The translations under genes were made by a program, and so were the position numbers. Shown piece by piece: positions 35,854-45,187 of a stretch of DNA of 57,386 nt. Numbering within the stretch: the stretch's first letter is position 1; the number at the start of each line of letters is the position of its first letter. The stretch covers positions 1-57,386 of the forward strand of contig NZ_JAKIHL010000016.1 of NCBI RefSeq assembly GCF_021608135.1. Direction: 5' to 3'. The DNA is from Microaerobacter geothermalis. GTDB taxonomy: Bacteria > Bacillota > Bacilli > DSM-22679. The notes under the pieces were generated by a model. That model did no database searches, was not told the DNA's origin, and was given only the letters and a program-made list of their open reading frames with translations.

Positions 35854-36823
35854 TTTGCTTGGCCTCCAATATTTTGAGGAAGCTTAGGGTATTGGCAAAC
35901 TGGGCATCGGTGTGAATGATGGATGATGGATATTCATCGAGAATGAAATCCCTAAGCAACAAAGACCCTCCTCCGACGAAGTGAACCTCCGTATTGTTGA
36001 ATGAGATCTTCCTGCTTCTGGCGTGATTGAAAATTTCCTTTACATGATTGGCGATTAATCCGTCAATGATTTCCTTGCTGTCTTCCTGCTTTTCGCCATT
36101 AAGAAACAAGTATTTATCCCGAAATAAACGCTCAACATCATTGTCTGAAATGGTAGTTCCGTATCTGCTGGTTAATGTGTCGGAAATTTTGCTTCGAAGC
36201 AGATTGACTCCAAGGTCAGCGGTAATCATCTGTTGGAAAGAAGGGATCAGGTTCGTGAATTCTTGAAAGTTCACATTCAAGGAACCGATATCGATAATCA
36301 AAATCCTTTTATGTCGAAATTCGTTGATATTACTGTAAACGGGACCGATGCCTTCTGGGAGCACGAAAATCTGGTGAATCCGAAAAACAAATGCTTTGCC
36401 GTTCACTTTCTTGCAAATCGGTTCCCCGCTATTTTGAATAAATTCCTGGTATGCTTTTTTCTGTTTGTCGTTCCTATAAAGGCTTAATGGTATATTGGTC
36501 GCCAAGCAAATATTCGCGAACGCGATGGAACGTTTGGATTTTTGCAACAACTTAGCAATCGCAAGGTAGATGCAGATCTGGTGAATAAGGTTGTGTTTCG
36601 TCAACCGATAATCCATCTTGCTTTCATCCAACATTTCACCAACCAAATAAGATTTCCCCTGGAACTCCACAAGATCGGTATTAGGGGAGATATCAGCCCC
36701 GAAATCCTCGACTTCTTCCACAAGGGTTCGAAACTTGACCCTCTGCAAGCCCTCCTCTTCTTTCATGATCGCTTTGGTCGAATGTTTCCCGCTGTCGATG
36801 GCAATCAAAAATCGATTGTGCAT
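35846..36823 (-). CDS. parM: ParM-like actin ATPase for plasmid segregation
   Basis: A 325-residue actin-fold protein. The phosphate 1 motif is AIDSGKHSTKAI near residue 8, phosphate 2 is ILIIDIGSLNVNFQEF near residue 175, and the adenosine motif is VHFVGGGSLLLRDFI near residue 288. These fit the ParM/StbA/Alp family, which pushes plasmid copies apart with ParR. GGGGGAATG precedes its start. A repeat-rich region lies directly upstream, as expected for parC. Confidence 0.82.
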   Translation of the reverse strand: MHNRFLIAIDSGKHSTKAIMKEEEGLQRVKFRTLVEEVEDFGADISPNTDLVEFQGKSYLVGEMLDESKMDYRLTKHNLIHQICIYLAIAKLLQKSKRSIAFANICLATNIPLSLYRNDKQKKAYQEFIQNSGEPICKKVNGKAFVFRIHQIFVLPEGIGPVYSNINEFRHKRILIIDIGSLNVNFQEFTNLIPSFQQMITADLGVNLLRSKISDTLTSRYGTTISDNDVERLFRDKYLFLNGEKQEDSKEIIDGLIANHVKEIFNHARSRKISFNNTEVHFVGGGSLLLRDFILDEYPSSIIHTDAQFANTLSFLKILEAKQNG

Positions 36824-36875
36824 TCACATTCCCCCTTTTGGTAGATTTTATGGTTTTTAGATCATATGCAGTTTT

Positions 36876-36949
36876 TGTGCGACTTAATCGGAACAGGTCG
36901 CATTTTTTTGTCGGATCAAATATGAACATGTCGCACGTTAAATTTAACG
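36876..36949. promoter_or_regulatory. Centromere-like (parC) repeats upstream of parM
   Basis: TGTGCGAC (36876), GGTCGCAT (36896) and ATGTCGCAC (36928) are copies of a GTCGCA-type motif in mixed orientation, followed by the perfect palindrome CGTTAAATTTAACG (36936-36949). Such repeats upstream of parM are where ParR binds and represses. A related GTCGC motif recurs in the repeats at 55984-56041. Confidence 0.6.
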
Positions 36950-37112
36950 TTTTTCAGCTTGTCAAGTCTTACGGCAGTCCAATGTCAAGTGGCAAAAAAC
37001 CAATAAAATCAAGGGATTCGACAGGGCTCGAACGTGGTTCGACACAAAATCGGTTTTCTGAAGATGTGATAGGAAATAAGATAGGGTCAAACAGACGGAG
37101 GGGGTGGATTGA
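36950..37112. other. Leader of the Rep gene
   Basis: Contains two TTCGACA motifs (37018 and 37042) in a G+C-rich stretch and GGAGGGGGTGGATTGA before the Rep start. No gene seen. Confidence 0.4.
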
Positions 37113-37970
37113 ATGCAGAAGGATAGAGCACCACAACAATATGTGGCCATTCCATTAAATGACTGCGTGATGTTCATTTGCGAAGGAATCATGAAACTGA
37201 GAAATGGGCAGATCAATCCATATAATCCAAATGAGTGGGTTCGTTATCTGCACGGAGAGAATCAACTTTGCCTGGATATTTGGAAAATGGGGTTAATGGA
37301 TATAACGGAAGCTACGGGAATGATTCGCTTTTCACAAGTTCAACTTTTCATCTATTTACTGCACTTGTGGAAAACTTCCCGCAATTCTCCAATAACCATG
37401 GATGAAAATCGGTATTTTGCTGTCCGACGCATCCGCAGACGACCCGAAAATGTGATCCGATTGCAAGAAGACCTGGAAGTGTTGCAATCCATTCGTATTT
37501 CAATTACGGGAAAAAAGAAAAATAAACCCTATCTTGCATCGGGAGCATTATTGAAGGGGTATCAAAAAAAGGGAAAAGAAATTTGCGTTACATTGGGCGA
37601 TTTTATTGATTATCTTACGCCCAACGTGTTCACATATCTCAATACAAGATTTTTCCAGTATCATCCCAAACATCATTGGATGGCAGGATTGTTGTCGTTA
37701 AAGTTTGCCCAATTGAACAAACTTGGTACTCACAAAATAAAAATCGGAACCATTGCAGATTATTTAGGAATTACCGATGAACAATACAAAAAGCAAGGTC
37801 AGCAATATTACACACAATTGCTGGAGCGTTCGTTGCACATTCTTAGTGGTGAAGGTTATCAAATCAACCTTGAAGCAACCAACATGATGGAATCTGTCAT
37901 CGAATTTAAGATGCAGTCAATTAACGATGGGCAAGATTTAGAAAGCCATGAACATGCTAAGGTCAGCTGA
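37113..37970 (+). CDS. Putative plasmid replication initiator
   Basis: A 285-residue basic protein. The sequence has helix-turn-helix-like stretches: MIRFSQVQLFIYLLHLWKTS and LGTHKIKIGTIADYLGITDEQYKK, plausible tandem winged helices. I do not recognise the exact family. The case for Rep is positional: four 22-bp iterons begin three bases after its stop, parMR lies divergently upstream and a primase-helicase lies downstream. Confidence is moderate. Confidence 0.6.
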   Translation: MQKDRAPQQYVAIPLNDCVMFICEGIMKLRNGQINPYNPNEWVRYLHGENQLCLDIWKMGLMDITEATGMIRFSQVQLFIYLLHLWKTSRNSPITMDENRYFAVRRIRRRPENVIRLQEDLEVLQSIRISITGKKKNKPYLASGALLKGYQKKGKEICVTLGDFIDYLTPNVFTYLNTRFFQYHPKHHWMAGLLSLKFAQLNKLGTHKIKIGTIADYLGITDEQYKKQGQQYYTQLLERSLHILSGEGYQINLEATNMMESVIEFKMQSINDGQDLESHEHAKVS

Positions 37971-37972
37971 AA

Positions 37973-38058
37973 TCATACATCAAACCAGGAAAAAGGATAC
38001 ACCAAACCAGGCAAAACCATACGGTAAACCAGGAAAATCATACACTAACCTAGGCAAA
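37973..38058 (+). repeat. Four iterons of a plasmid-type replication origin
   Basis: Tandem copies start at 37973, 37995, 38017 and 38038 (21-22 bp period, two helical turns) with consensus TCATACACYAAACCAGGMAA. The first three differ at only a few places; the fourth is less conserved (TAACCTAGGCAAA). This is the classical arrangement where an initiator protein binds to open the origin. An A+T-rich stretch (38080-38145) follows directly. Confidence 0.85.
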
Positions 38059-38144
38059 GCAATGTGTTCAGTGCAGTTGTAACAAGGCAAATCAGCCCTT
38101 TCAATCTCCTAATAATATTTAATAAATCTAAATGAAAGTTAATA

Positions 38145-38180
38145 TGCACAGGCAAGAGTGTCAGCCCTCTTGCCTGTGCA
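38145..38180. repeat. Perfect 14-bp inverted repeat next to the origin
   Basis: TGCACAGGCAAGAG at 38145-38158 pairs with CTCTTGCCTGTGCA at 38167-38180. No T tract follows. It may be a structural part of the origin, a regulatory stem or a protein site upstream of the primase-helicase gene. Confidence 0.7.
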
Positions 38181-38301
38181 GGGGAACAATTATAGCCTAA
38201 CTTTTTCGTTTATAAACGAAAAACTGGGTTATAAACGAAATTCTCCAATCGCCTGGGAAAAAGAATGGGAAAAAGAAAAAGAAAAAAGGGGGAATATTGC
38301 A

Positions 38302-40290
38302 ATGGCTGTCAATAGTCACGAAACCGCAATTGAACTTGCCAAACAAAAGATTGACCTCATGGATTATATAGAACATGCCACGGGGGTTAAAGCAAAACGC
38401 CGATCTAAATCATATGTTTTTGACCCCTGCCCTTTCTGCGGCAAAAAGAATCATTTCTTCGTTGTGCCTGAAAAGAATTTTTACCACACCTTTTCTGGTT
38501 GCGGAAAATCGGGAACGATCATTGATTTCCTCATGGAATATGAAAAATTAACTCTACAGGAAGCCATAAAAAAAATACTGGATCTTGCGGGGGCGGAACT
38601 GCCTTCTGGCGTTTATGCCAAGAAAAGCCGTCAAACGCACCAGGAAAACGGAGAAACGAAAAACCAGATCCCACAATTTGATTTTACGGAAATGATAGAG
38701 CAGTTGCATGCCAACGTTGCCCAAACAACGTATTTTAAAGAACGTGGATTGTCGGATCAAACGATCAAAAAATACAAACTGGGATTTGCTGAGGACGGCT
38801 TGAATGCAGTACAACAGCAGTTTCAACTTTTTCAAAATCACCGCAATTTTCTTCAAATGTACAAATATTTTTTGCCTGTTTGGAACGAAGAAGGGAAGTG
38901 CCATTATTTTATCCCGAGGATAGATGAAAGCAGTGTTCCGCAATATTTTGAGTCAAAACCCAGCAAAACGTTTAATCTGCCTCAGATCCCAGTACAACTG
39001 TTCAATGATCGGTATTTGAAATCAGCAGATACCAAATTGCTCTTTATAACGGAAGGCATATTTGACGCGTTGTCTATTGAGGAATTCGGGTATTCATGCA
39101 TTGCATTAAATGGCGTAACCAACGCCAACAAATTGATCGCACTTCTCGAAGAACAGATCGATATTTGCATTGATAAAACCTTTGTTCTGGTTCCAGACAA
39201 TGATATGGCTGGTCAGAACATGATGCAAACGGTTCAAGAAGGATTTCGTAAAATTGGCTTATCCATTGAAATTTGCAAACTTCCTGAAACTTATAAAGAT
39301 GTGAATGAATATCTTCAAAAAGATCGGATGGGGTTGGAGAAATTGTTGACGGCGACAGTAAAGGGAATTCAAGAAAGGGAATTTTCTTCCGATGAATGCG
39401 TTGCATCTTATCTCGATATATATTGCAAGGAAATCAGGAATGCTCCTACTGTGCCAATATCCACAGGATTTCCCGATTTGGACGCATCACTTTCGGGCGG
39501 AATTATTCCAGGTTTGTATGTCCTGGGTGCAGTCAGCTCATTGGGGAAAACATCGTTTATCCTTCAGGTCGCCGATTATATTGCAAGTCAAGGCATTCCC
39601 GTGATGTTCATTACGTTGGAAATGAGCAAAAAAGAGCTGGTAAGCAGGAGTCTTTCCAGACAATCGTTTGTTCGTGATCATCGGCAAGCATACAGTGCTA
39701 TTGATTTTTTAAAGGGGGAGGTACCCGAAGAGATTGTGCTTAGCACGATAGAGTCCTATCGGAACACAGCAAAAAAAATGAGAATCGAGGACAGCAGTCG
39801 TTGCTTACATGTATCAGCCATTAGAGAGCAGATGGAAACGTTCAAGCAGAGGTTTGAAAAGTTCGTTGTATTTATTGATTATCTGCAAATCTTGCAAAGC
39901 CCGAATAATCGAAGCGACAAACAGACTGTAGATTTCAATGTAACACAATTAAAACTAATCAGCCGAGATTTTGACATTCCTGTTATCGCCGTATCATCGT
40001 TTAATCGAACGAATTATCACCATACCGCTGGTTTTGAGAGTTTTAAGGAGTCGGGAGGCATAGAGTATTCAGCCGATGTGATCATGGCATTACAACTCAA
40101 GGGTATGGATAAACTTGCAACCATTTCGGATGAGACCAAACGTCGAGAAAATATGAACCAATTAAAAGCCCAGCCCATTCGCCCTATTGAACTGGTCATC
40201 TTAAAACAAAGGAATGGAATTTCTTATGCAAAATCGGATTTTTCGTATCATGCCAAATTCAATTATTTTCAACAAGTAAATGCGGGATAA
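38302..40290 (+). CDS. Fused DnaG-type primase and DnaB-type helicase
   Basis: About 662 residues. The N-terminal CHC2 zinc finger is CPFCGKKNH near residue 43 and HTFSGCG near 63. The TOPRIM part shows TEGIFDAL near 250 and PDNDMAG near 295. The C-terminal DnaB/RecA ATPase has Walker A GAVSSLGKTS near 408, ITLEMSK and FIDYLQIL (Walker B). This primase-helicase fusion is known from phage T7 gp4 and from plasmid/phage proteins. ATG 38302 after AAAGGGGGAAT is chosen; longer frames start in the hairpin. It would supply the element's own replication fork machinery. Confidence 0.88.
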   Translation: MAVNSHETAIELAKQKIDLMDYIEHATGVKAKRRSKSYVFDPCPFCGKKNHFFVVPEKNFYHTFSGCGKSGTIIDFLMEYEKLTLQEAIKKILDLAGAELPSGVYAKKSRQTHQENGETKNQIPQFDFTEMIEQLHANVAQTTYFKERGLSDQTIKKYKLGFAEDGLNAVQQQFQLFQNHRNFLQMYKYFLPVWNEEGKCHYFIPRIDESSVPQYFESKPSKTFNLPQIPVQLFNDRYLKSADTKLLFITEGIFDALSIEEFGYSCIALNGVTNANKLIALLEEQIDICIDKTFVLVPDNDMAGQNMMQTVQEGFRKIGLSIEICKLPETYKDVNEYLQKDRMGLEKLLTATVKGIQEREFSSDECVASYLDIYCKEIRNAPTVPISTGFPDLDASLSGGIIPGLYVLGAVSSLGKTSFILQVADYIASQGIPVMFITLEMSKKELVSRSLSRQSFVRDHRQAYSAIDFLKGEVPEEIVLSTIESYRNTAKKMRIEDSSRCLHVSAIREQMETFKQRFEKFVVFIDYLQILQSPNNRSDKQTVDFNVTQLKLISRDFDIPVIAVSSFNRTNYHHTAGFESFKESGGIEYSADVIMALQLKGMDKLATISDETKRRENMNQLKAQPIRPIELVILKQRNGISYAKSDFSYHAKFNYFQQVNAG

Positions 40291-40318
40291 AAGTAGGGGA
40301 TGAGAAGGAATCGTAAAA

Positions 40319-40486
40319 ATGGGATGGTACAGATTCTTGGATGCCGATGAACTTTGTGATGTAGAAAACAGGGGACAGCAAACAATGGGGAGAAAAAAAG
40401 GGGGATTCTTGGCGGAGGGATCATCAGGAGTAGGTCAGGTGGACAATAAGTCAGGTGGTTTCGAAAGGGCGTCAAAAAAGGGATAA
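40319..40486 (+). CDS. Small hypothetical protein (55 aa)
   Basis: Reads MGWYRFLDADELCDVENRGQ and ends in a Gly/Lys-rich tail. AGAAGGA lies about ten bases upstream. It overlaps the end of the convergent regulator gene by 15 nt. No family recognised. Confidence 0.4.
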   Translation: MGWYRFLDADELCDVENRGQQTMGRKKGGFLAEGSSGVGQVDNKSGGFERASKKG

Positions 40487-40999
40487 TCCTTCATCTTCCA
40501 GCAACTCTTCAATGTCCGCGAAATCGTAGACGCCCAATTCGATGCAACCCAAAACAATCTGATCCCTTAGATCGCAATCGGAAAAGGTATACCCAGCTTT
40601 CGCCAACAGTTCATGTGTTTGTTTCAAGTCGCATCTGAAAAGAATGGCAATACGCAAAATAACCTCTTTCGAAGGTCTTTCATATTTATCGTTGAGCAGT
40701 TTTGACCAGTATTGGCGGGTGATTTGAGCCTGTCCAAAAAACGCCTCATTGTAATGGAACCGTCCCTTATCAGCGGCTAATTTTCGTATGTATTTGCCCA
40801 GGGATAAGGTGTTCTGTGCAGTCCTGAGTCTTGATTGGATGGCATTCACTTGAAAACTGCTCAAACTGTGCCCAAATACAGTTGTGCCCTCAGTTTGGTT
40901 TTCATAGATTGCAGAATATTTTTTGTTTTTCTGAAGAAAATCATCGGAAAAGGCTAGTTCTTTGATTTTTTGTTTCAGATTAGCGTCTAATTTACCCAT
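40472..40999 (-). CDS. Putative HTH regulator
   Basis: About 175 residues starting MGKLDANLKQKIKELAF, with GAGGAGGCAAC upstream. The central part NEAFFGQAQITRQYWSKLLNDKYERPSKEVILRIAILFRCDLKQTHELLAKAGYTF fits an XRE-like helix-turn-helix domain. It is divergent from the gene at 41154. Probably a regulator of the element. Confidence 0.65.
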   Translation of the reverse strand: MGKLDANLKQKIKELAFSDDFLQKNKKYSAIYENQTEGTTVFGHSLSSFQVNAIQSRLRTAQNTLSLGKYIRKLAADKGRFHYNEAFFGQAQITRQYWSKLLNDKYERPSKEVILRIAILFRCDLKQTHELLAKAGYTFSDCDLRDQIVLGCIELGVYDFADIEELLEDEGLSLF

Positions 41000-41153
41000 C
41001 TGTTGCCTCCTCTTATGTTGCCTGTCAGGCGACAATTTCTCTGTATTTAATATATACAATGAATTCAGAGACAGGCAAAACAGGGGGAGGGCTGAACAAG
41101 TAATTTCAACGTGAAGCCCTGTTTAAATCTCAAATCGAAAGGAACGTGAATGC

Positions 41154-41714
41154 ATGTTAAATGAAATTCGAAGTCTGGTGACAGATATTCAATTTGCAGA
41201 AACGGAACTGAAAAGATTAACAAGGGAGAATCAGAAAACAGGTGAAGGGATGATAGAGCAGGTATTTGAAATCGCCCAAAACGTCCTGAAATTTGAACCC
41301 ATTTTTAAAAAGGCGTCAATGTTCGGGACGCGAATGGAGCAAAGAGAATATTTTTACCGATCGGACGGAGAATTGCTAAAGGGGTTTTTGATCAATTCCT
41401 CACTTGAATATTCGGGCAATGCCAATGGTGAAGAAACAGAGGAATTCAACGAGTTGTTTTTGACGGAAGACAGGAAACTCATATGTTTTTACACTGTCCA
41501 TAAATATCCAGATTCTCGAAAACATTCGATGCAACATGAAGTAACTCGATTTGAAGCCCATTTCGATGATGAGGAAATATACTATGGCTCGGTCATAAGG
41601 AGCTTGTCGAAAATGCTGAAAAGCAGGTATCAAGAGTTGATGACGAGGAAAGAGCTTATGCTTGAACGGTTAAAGGATTTGGATTCAGTACGGATTGATG
41701 TGGAGGAATTTTAG
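41154..41714 (+). CDS. Hypothetical protein (unknown family)
   Basis: A 186-residue protein with helical ends (ETELKRLTRENQK; SLSKMLKSRYQELMTRKELMLERLKDLD) and a central beta-like region. ATG follows GAAAGGAACGTG. It lies 49 bp before the four-helix-bundle gene. Confidence 0.6.
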   Translation: MLNEIRSLVTDIQFAETELKRLTRENQKTGEGMIEQVFEIAQNVLKFEPIFKKASMFGTRMEQREYFYRSDGELLKGFLINSSLEYSGNANGEETEEFNELFLTEDRKLICFYTVHKYPDSRKHSMQHEVTRFEAHFDDEEIYYGSVIRSLSKMLKSRYQELMTRKELMLERLKDLDSVRIDVEEF

Positions 41715-41763
41715 GTTCATTACCAACCGAAGTATAGAGGCGGAGGGGGTGAGGAATTTATTC

Positions 41764-42123
41764 ATGAAAGATTTCAAAACATTGACGCTGTACCAAAAAG
41801 CGATTGCTCTGGAGGACGAAATCGACGAGATTGTCAGAAGCTTCCCGCAAGAAGAAAAATATCGGCTGGTGGATCAGCTCATCCGATGTGTCACGAGCAT
41901 CGGTGCAAACATCGCTGAATCGAATGGCGGGCAGTATGCAGGGCGTGAGCGGTACCACTTGGGGATCGCATTCGGATCGGCTAACGAGACCCGCTATTGG
42001 ATTGAAAGGGCTTTCAGAAGGGGCTACATTGATAGAGACACGTTCGAGCGGCTGGATGAAAAAGCCCAGGAACTTCGCCGAATCATGGTCGGGATGTTCA
42101 AGCGACTGGATCAGTCGGCATAA
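41764..42123 (+). CDS. Four-helix-bundle (S23/Avd-like) protein
   Basis: About 119 residues: MKDFKTLTLYQKAIALEDEIDEIVRSFPQEEKYRLVDQLIRCVTSIGANIAESNGGQYAGRERYHLGIAFGSANETRYWIERA. This matches the four-helix-bundle family related to S23 proteins and to Avd of retroelements. No reverse transcriptase or template repeat is present, so no retroelement is claimed. Function unknown. Confidence 0.82.
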   Translation: MKDFKTLTLYQKAIALEDEIDEIVRSFPQEEKYRLVDQLIRCVTSIGANIAESNGGQYAGRERYHLGIAFGSANETRYWIERAFRRGYIDRDTFERLDEKAQELRRIMVGMFKRLDQSA

Positions 42124-42255
42124 TCCTTTGATCGTAAAGCACCCTTTTGGGTGCAATGTACATAGGTTCCCTGCCCCCTTCATAATAGACGGTGGACAAA
42201 AATTGAAAAAGTGTAACCTTAACATTAGAATAGGGAATGTGAGGGGAAAGGGATA

Positions 42256-43008
42256 ATGAATGTGGAAATTTTTAGATTGACAGAGGAAATCATCAGTCGA
42301 GCGATTGAGGAACGGGATGCAATTCTTTTGCAAAAAGAAGCGACATTCTTGCTAAACTCCTTTGCGATGATCATGCCCGAGGCATTTCCTCAAATTGAGT
42401 ATGTTAGGCTGACAAAGGTTCAGTTTAAAATGAACCCAGACTTCATGTTCGGGAAAACCCATGTTTCATCCCTTAGGAAACTGCTGACTTCTATAGAACA
42501 GATTCTTCAACAAAGAATCGATATCATCGAAGCCAAACTGCTTTTTGACTCCTGGTTTTATGAGTCCACTGAAACTGGGAGCTTGCACTACGTTTTCGAC
42601 GACTCAGAGTTGGTCAATATTTCAGACGCCGCAGATTCTCTTGGCGTTTCCCGCACCACTCTTTACAAATATATTGACCGTGGGCTGGAGACGGTTGGGG
42701 AAAAGCACAATCAAAAAGTCCCACGTTTTTTGCTTGAGGCGTGGAAAAATCCAGAAGTCGCTTTTCAAATGCAGTGGCTCGCTCAATTGAAAAGAACAAG
42801 GGAGCAGACGGCAGAGCAACGCCTTGACGATGTTAATAAACAAATCGCCGAATTTGAGAAAAAATTCGGTGGTTCCTTTTATTTCTTGTTCTCTAACATG
42901 ACCGATCAAGAATTGGATGCCCACCCCGAAGCGGTGGATCTCCACGATTGGCGAGAACTGGAAAAGGAGAAACAGGAGCTTCTTGCCAGGTTAAAGGGTG
43001 AGCGATGA
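42256..43008 (+). CDS. Excisionase-like HTH protein
   Basis: A 250-residue protein. Around residues 120-150 LVNISDAADSLGVSRTTLYKYIDRGLETVGEKHNQKVPRFLLEAW is a MerR/excisionase-type helix-turn-helix. The C-terminus is a coiled coil (EQRLDDVNKQIAEFEKKF...LEKEKQELLARLKGE). GGGGAAAGGG precedes ATG. It may regulate or assist recombination. Confidence 0.65.
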   Translation: MNVEIFRLTEEIISRAIEERDAILLQKEATFLLNSFAMIMPEAFPQIEYVRLTKVQFKMNPDFMFGKTHVSSLRKLLTSIEQILQQRIDIIEAKLLFDSWFYESTETGSLHYVFDDSELVNISDAADSLGVSRTTLYKYIDRGLETVGEKHNQKVPRFLLEAWKNPEVAFQMQWLAQLKRTREQTAEQRLDDVNKQIAEFEKKFGGSFYFLFSNMTDQELDAHPEAVDLHDWRELEKEKQELLARLKGER

Positions 43009-43157
43009 GGAGTTGTATACTTTATAAGATTCCATGATAAAAATGGCATTATTAAGTTATGTAGCGAGATTTTTCGTTCTAAAATGCCTCCAAAATTATT
43101 AAGGTGAACGGGAATACGAGCTTTACTCTCCACATAATGAAGAGTTATGTTGCCAAG

Positions 43158-44177
43158 TTATTTGTCAGGTTTAGGATCCTGTTTCCTCCGTGTAAGTTTG
43201 TGCATTGATACAGCCAAGTATATGAAAATGGCGATTAATGCACTAAAGAAAAGTGAAATTAACAACCATTTGGTTTTTACATCGTTATAAGTTTCTTCTG
43301 GATAAGGAAGGAGAATGCAGGGGTAGGCTATGCCAACAATACAGGAATATATCAATACCGCAAGACCGCTCCATAACCCATAAGGTTTGACATAATCATT
43401 CAAAATTTTTTGCTGTTCATTCTTTCTTACCGAAAGAAAATATACTTCATTCCTTAACTCGTCCCTATACTTTACTTTCTCACGATACGTCTGTGCATCC
43501 ATGATGCTCAATACAGGGGGTTCAAGGTCATATAAGAATCCTGTACCGAGGACATTCTTCCTTATTATTTTGTACACTAATTCATACCAGCTTTTCTTTC
43601 CTTCGATTTGAATCCCGTTGTCATTGATGAACTCAGTAAAATCACTGGGAAGGTCTTCAGACTTTTCTATCATTTCTATGGTGTTATCCCTGATTGTAAT
43701 CAACTCTTCAACATATGGTTTTAGATCCTCTTCGCTGAAATTGCAAGAATCATCATCACGAAGGATTTCCTCAAGGGATTTACCTTCAATAATCAATTCT
43801 TCGCAGTGGTTTTGAATAAAATCATCGATATCTTCTTCGAAAATGACTTTCTCAATGTTTTCCAGCATTTCTTTCTTGATAGTTAGATCGTTATCTATTT
43901 CTTGTAATCTTCGTTCGATAGATTGCTTTTCACCTGCAAGAGTAATTACTCTGCTAACCAGAAATCCGCCAATGATCGCAACAAGTGCGGCTGTCGCTGT
44001 GATAATCGTAGAAATCAGACCATTTAAATCCACTTTCCTTTTTCTCTCCTCCAGAGATTTATCGGCAATTTTCCTCATTATATCATGTCGTAAATATGAC
44101 GAGGACGCTTGAAAGGCGGAGATATGTTCAATATAATAGTCCTTAATCACATAACCATCGAAAAAGTGCTTTTTCAT
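43158..44177 (-). CDS. Membrane protein with coiled-coil domain
   Basis: A 339-residue protein with one hydrophobic segment near residues 56-78 (ISTIITATAALVAIIGGFLVSRVITL), a long helical, acidic middle region, and two more segments near the C-terminus (WSGLAVLIYSCIVGIAYPCILL, LISLFFSALIAIFIYLAVSM). No family recognised. A defence effector or transport-related role is possible but unsupported. Its orientation is opposite to its neighbours. Confidence 0.6.
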   Translation of the reverse strand: MKKHFFDGYVIKDYYIEHISAFQASSSYLRHDIMRKIADKSLEERKRKVDLNGLISTIITATAALVAIIGGFLVSRVITLAGEKQSIERRLQEIDNDLTIKKEMLENIEKVIFEEDIDDFIQNHCEELIIEGKSLEEILRDDDSCNFSEEDLKPYVEELITIRDNTIEMIEKSEDLPSDFTEFINDNGIQIEGKKSWYELVYKIIRKNVLGTGFLYDLEPPVLSIMDAQTYREKVKYRDELRNEVYFLSVRKNEQQKILNDYVKPYGLWSGLAVLIYSCIVGIAYPCILLPYPEETYNDVKTKWLLISLFFSALIAIFIYLAVSMHKLTRRKQDPKPDK

Positions 44178-44268
44178 GTGGATGATGTTTCGACTTTAAA
44201 AAAAGGCGGAACGTTGCCCATTTGAAACAGCACTTTTTTTGTTGTCTGGCAAAGAAGGGGAGAGGAAT

Positions 44269-45156
44269 TTGTATCTGGATCAATTTCGCGAAGAATTGTT
44301 GCGGGAAGGAAAGAGTTGGCTCACGGTAGAAGCCTATTTAACCGATATCAAACAATTTCAGTCATGGCTTCAGGATACGCTGGGGTACGAGAGCGAATCC
44401 ATTACGGAAACCGATGTGCGAGAGTACAGACAATACCTGAATATGCACAAGAAGCTCAAACCGACCAGCATCAATCGGAAACTGAAAAGCATCATGTCAT
44501 ACCAGCGTTTCCTGGTGAAAAAAGGCGTTTGCAAAGAGGAAATCAATCCGTCCAAGGTTTTGCTGAAACACACAACGGAGCTGGATCGAGAAATTAAAGT
44601 CGTGGAAAAAACGGATTTGTATCGGTTGAAAAGGACGATTGAGGCGGAAAATAACAAGCGTGACATTTGCGTATATTATTTGCTCTTTGGAACGGGAATC
44701 AGGTGTTCGGAGTTGGTGAATATTGAACTGGATGACATTGTTCTGACTGAACGTAACGGCAAGAACAATTACAGCTATATCCTCATTCGCAACGGCAAAG
44801 GGAATAAGTCGCGAAAAGTGAATCTGAATGCCGTAACGGTGAATGCAGTTAAGGAATACTTGAATGTGCGTCCTAACACGGATTCGAATAAATTGCTCAT
44901 TGGACAGCGGGGGCCTCTTACACGATTGGCCATCAATAAGATTTTGGAGAAATATAGCAGGAAAGCCCAGTTATCGATAAAAATTAATCCGCATGCGGCT
45001 CGTCACACCTTTTGTTCCCAACTGATCAAAAGCGGCGTCGATCCCAAGACGGTTTGCCTTTTGACAGGGCACAGTTCGGTGGATCTGGTTTATCGATTCT
45101 ACGTGAACTCCAGTGCGGAAGACAAGCAAAGAGCGGTTGACGGGTTGCAAATCTGA
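44269..45156 (+). CDS. XerC/D-like tyrosine recombinase
   Basis: About 295 residues. The N-terminal SAM-like core-binding domain is followed by the catalytic domain with Arg in GTGIRCSEL near 144, Lys in GKGNKSRKV, HAARH near 242, GHSS near 268 and the nucleophile in YRFY near 277. All catalytic residues are present. TTG 44269 after GGGGAGAGG is favoured. It could resolve plasmid dimers or integrate the element; a partner site was not found. It ends 150 bp before tnsA. Confidence 0.9.
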   Translation: MYLDQFREELLREGKSWLTVEAYLTDIKQFQSWLQDTLGYESESITETDVREYRQYLNMHKKLKPTSINRKLKSIMSYQRFLVKKGVCKEEINPSKVLLKHTTELDREIKVVEKTDLYRLKRTIEAENNKRDICVYYLLFGTGIRCSELVNIELDDIVLTERNGKNNYSYILIRNGKGNKSRKVNLNAVTVNAVKEYLNVRPNTDSNKLLIGQRGPLTRLAINKILEKYSRKAQLSIKINPHAARHTFCSQLIKSGVDPKTVCLLTGHSSVDLVYRFYVNSSAEDKQRAVDGLQI

Positions 45157-45187
45157 TCCCATGAAACCATACAATCTTACTTTAATA

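Noticed and set aside
41764-42123. Diversity-generating retroelement
   Set aside because: The Avd-like protein suggested one, but there is no reverse transcriptase and no template/variable repeat pair nearby.
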